Part shown: one piece after another, positions 5,809-7,084 of the stretch
How positions within the stretch are numbered: position 1 is the stretch's first letter
How the letters are laid out: each line of letters begins with the position of its first letter
NCBI GenBank assembly: GCA_027041035.1
Contig: JALULB010000334.1
Span: 1-7,084, forward strand
From: Sedimenticola sp.
GTDB taxonomy: Bacteria; Pseudomonadota; Gammaproteobacteria; Chromatiales; Chromatiaceae
Length of the DNA stretch: 7,084 nucleotides
Reading direction: 5' to 3'
The notes under the pieces: generated by a model
The model's input: only the letters and a program-made list of their open reading frames with translations
Told to the model about the DNA's origin: nothing
The model's database searches: none
Position numbers and translations under genes: made by a program

Positions 5809-6573
5809 ATGATGACGATGAACGACGAAACCCTGCTGCGCTATAGCCGCCAGATCATGTTGCCGCAGATCGACGTGGCCGGCCAGCAACGTCTGTTCGA
5901 CGCGCGTGTGCTGATCATCGGTGTCGGTGGGCTGGGTTCGCCGGTGGCGCTGTATCTCGCGGGTTGTGGCGTCGGCGAGATTCACCTGGCCGATCCCGAT
6001 CGGGTGGACAGCAGTAATCTGCCGCGCCAGATCGCGCATGTCGCCGACGCGGTCGGTGAGTCGAAGGTGGCGTCGGCACGACGCCGCATGCGGGCGTTGA
6101 ACCCGGACGTGACGGTGCGAACGCGCGCCGAGACGTTGCGCGGCCAGGCTTTGGAGGAGGCCGTCGCCGGGGTGGACCTGGTGCTGGATTGCACGGACAA
6201 CCTGGAGGCGCGCAAGTCCATCAATCGCGCCTGCTTCGCCGCCGGCAAGCCGCTGGTCTCCGCCGCCGCGATCCGTTGGGAGGGGCAGATCAGCGTCTTC
6301 GACGCGCGCCTGCCGGATTGTCCGTGTTACGAATGCCTGTACGGCGCGCTGGGCGGCGTGGCCGACACCTGTAGCGAGAATGGCGTGATGGGGCCGGTCG
6401 TCGGCATGCTCGGTTGCATGCAGGCGAGCGAGGCGGTGAAGCTGCTGTGCGGCGTCGGCGAACCGCTGGCCGGGCGGCTGTTGCTGATCGACGCGCTGGC
6501 TATGCGTACCCAGGAGGTGCGCCTGCCGCGTGATCCGGATTGCCCGGTGTGCGGCAAGGCGCGTGGCTTGTAG
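5809..6573 (+). CDS. moeB: MoeB/ThiF-family adenylyltransferase (sulfur-carrier-activating E1-like enzyme)
   Basis: A 254-residue E1-like enzyme, normal length for MoeB without a rhodanese domain. It would adenylate the C-terminal glycine of the MoaD-like carrier with ATP so that sulfur can be loaded. It opens with DETLLRYSRQIMLPQI (6-21), including Arg11 and Arg14. The nucleotide-binding loop is VLIIGVGGLGSP (34-45), followed by ADPDRVDSSNLPRQIAH (61-77). DCTDN (127-131) carries the family's catalytic aspartate at Asp130. Two CxxC pairs, Cys173/Cys176 and Cys245/Cys248, form the structural zinc site. Cys188 in DTCSENGVMGP is the conserved cysteine that acts as nucleophile in some ThiF/E1 relatives. 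GGAG at 5799-5802 suits ATG 5809; ATG 5812 is nearly as good, and 5818 is too far. HesA or ThiF are alternative names, but the nearby pterin enzyme and MoaD-like carrier favour MoeB. The TAG stop is the first triplet of the palindromic element that follows. Confidence 0.9.
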   Translation: MMTMNDETLLRYSRQIMLPQIDVAGQQRLFDARVLIIGVGGLGSPVALYLAGCGVGEIHLADPDRVDSSNLPRQIAHVADAVGESKVASARRRMRALNPDVTVRTRAETLRGQALEEAVAGVDLVLDCTDNLEARKSINRACFAAGKPLVSAAAIRWEGQISVFDARLPDCPCYECLYGALGGVADTCSENGVMGPVVGMLGCMQASEAVKLLCGVGEPLAGRLLLIDALAMRTQEVRLPRDPDCPVCGKARGL

Positions 6574-6649
6574 GAGGCTGTCGGGTTTAGGGAATCGTAG
6601 CGATTCCCTACTGCCGCAGTAGGTTACCCCTAAACCCGACAGCCTCCTA
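6571..6649. repeat. 79-bp compound palindrome (MITE/REP-like), probable bidirectional terminator
   Basis: Perfect 22-bp inverted arms at 6571-6592 and 6628-6649 enclose a 35-base centre. Two further hairpins nest there. GGGAATCG (6590-6597) pairs with CGATTCCC (6601-6608) over a TAG loop. CCTACTG (6607-6613) pairs with CAGTAGG (6617-6623) over a CCG loop. The first inner hairpin shares GGG (6590-6592) with the outer arm, so the folds partly compete; otherwise the shape is near a cloverleaf. Each end begins with TA, compatible with a TA-targeting miniature element of the IS630/Tc1 type. It lies exactly between convergent genes and supplies both TAG stops. No T-run is present, so termination would rely on the strong stem alone. 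There is no second copy in this window, so repeat status is inferred from structure. Confidence 0.7.
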
Positions 6650-7084
6650 GCCCTGGCTGACCACCTTGACCTTGGCGTCCAGCGCGGGCGCGATCACGCC
6701 CATGCGTTCGCTGATGGCCGAGTGCGTCCGACCGAGGCGCATCTCGTAGAGTATCAGATAGCTCATCACGCGGCGCACATAGCCACGGGTTTCATGGAAC
6801 GGGATGGATTCGACCCAGATGTCGGCATCGGTCGCGATCTCCGGCAGCCAGCGTTTGACGCGGTGCGGGCCGGCGTTGTAGGCCGCCGTGGCGAGCACGA
6901 TGCTGTCGCCGAGCTGGCGCTTCACCTTGTTCAGATAACCGGTGCCGAGGGCGATGTTGGTCTCGGCCTTCAGCAGATCGGCGCGGCGCGGTTTCTTGCG
7001 TTTCAGTTCGCGGGCGATCAGGCGGGCGGTCGCCGGCATAAGCTGCATCAGGCCGGTCGGGCCGGTGCGCGCGCGGGCGTTGTG
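6647..7084 (-). CDS. slt: Soluble lytic murein transglycosylase, C-terminal part (5' end outside the window)
   Basis: The visible 145 residues are the catalytic-domain end of an Slt70-type lytic transglycosylase, a periplasmic enzyme that cleaves peptidoglycan glycan strands with 1,6-anhydro ring formation. The frame is open to the right edge, beginning HNARARTGPTGLMQLMPATA in the direction of translation. This is the family's G-x-x-GLMQLMPATA motif. The catalytic ES glutamate normally lies about 15-20 residues earlier and is therefore just off the window. Downstream come ALGTGYLNKV, then ATAAYNAGPHRVKRWLP and WVESIPFHETRGYVRRVMSY; the last is characteristic of Slt70. ATG 7048 inside GLMQLMP is not a real start, because the motif continues upstream of it. 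The stop TAG is supplied by the right end of the palindromic element. The gene converges with moeB and has no apparent functional link to it. Confidence 0.9.
   Translation of the reverse strand, partial: HNARARTGPTGLMQLMPATARLIARELKRKKPRRADLLKAETNIALGTGYLNKVKRQLGDSIVLATAAYNAGPHRVKRWLPEIATDADIWVESIPFHETRGYVRRVMSYLILYEMRLGRTHSAISERMGVIAPALDAKVKVVSQG

Overview
The window is high-GC DNA whose layout and protein types suggest a proteobacterium, most likely an anaerobic or facultative gamma- or betaproteobacterium. This is inference: the Slt-type transglycosylase, HigB2/HigA2-type toxin-antitoxin pair and multisubunit aldehyde oxidoreductase fit that placement, but no rRNA or phylogenetic marker is present.

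Most of the window (99-6573) is a locus for a multisubunit tungsten-type aldehyde:ferredoxin oxidoreductase (AOR) of the AorABC kind known from Aromatoleum. In order on the + strand it holds: a four-cluster ferredoxin-like subunit (99-578), the large AOR catalytic subunit (591-2444), an exported YceI-family protein (2540-3166), an FAD/NAD(P)-dependent oxidoreductase subunit (3238-4491), a MoaD/ThiS-type sulfur carrier (4491-4742), and an unrecognised 91-residue protein (4742-5017). A MoeB/ThiF-type adenylyltransferase (5809-6573) follows after an interruption. The inferred scheme is that AorB oxidises aldehydes (or reduces acids) at a tungsten-bis-pterin centre, AorA wires electrons through its clusters, and AorC exchanges them with NAD(P). 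The MoaD-like and MoeB-like proteins would supply pterin dithiolene sulfur.

Two things break the textbook operon. The YceI gene sits between aorB and aorC with its own leader. A HigBA-type toxin-antitoxin pair on the - strand (5028-5638), visibly less GC-rich than its neighbours, sits between the small gene and moeB, so moeB probably needs its own promoter.

Between moeB and a convergent - strand lytic transglycosylase (6647 to the right edge, 5' end outside the window) lies a 79-bp, near-cloverleaf palindrome with perfect 22-bp arms starting and ending in TA. Its two outer TAG triplets are the stop codons of both flanking genes. No tRNA, rRNA, CRISPR array or intact insertion sequence was seen, and no gene-free stretch exceeds 300 bases.
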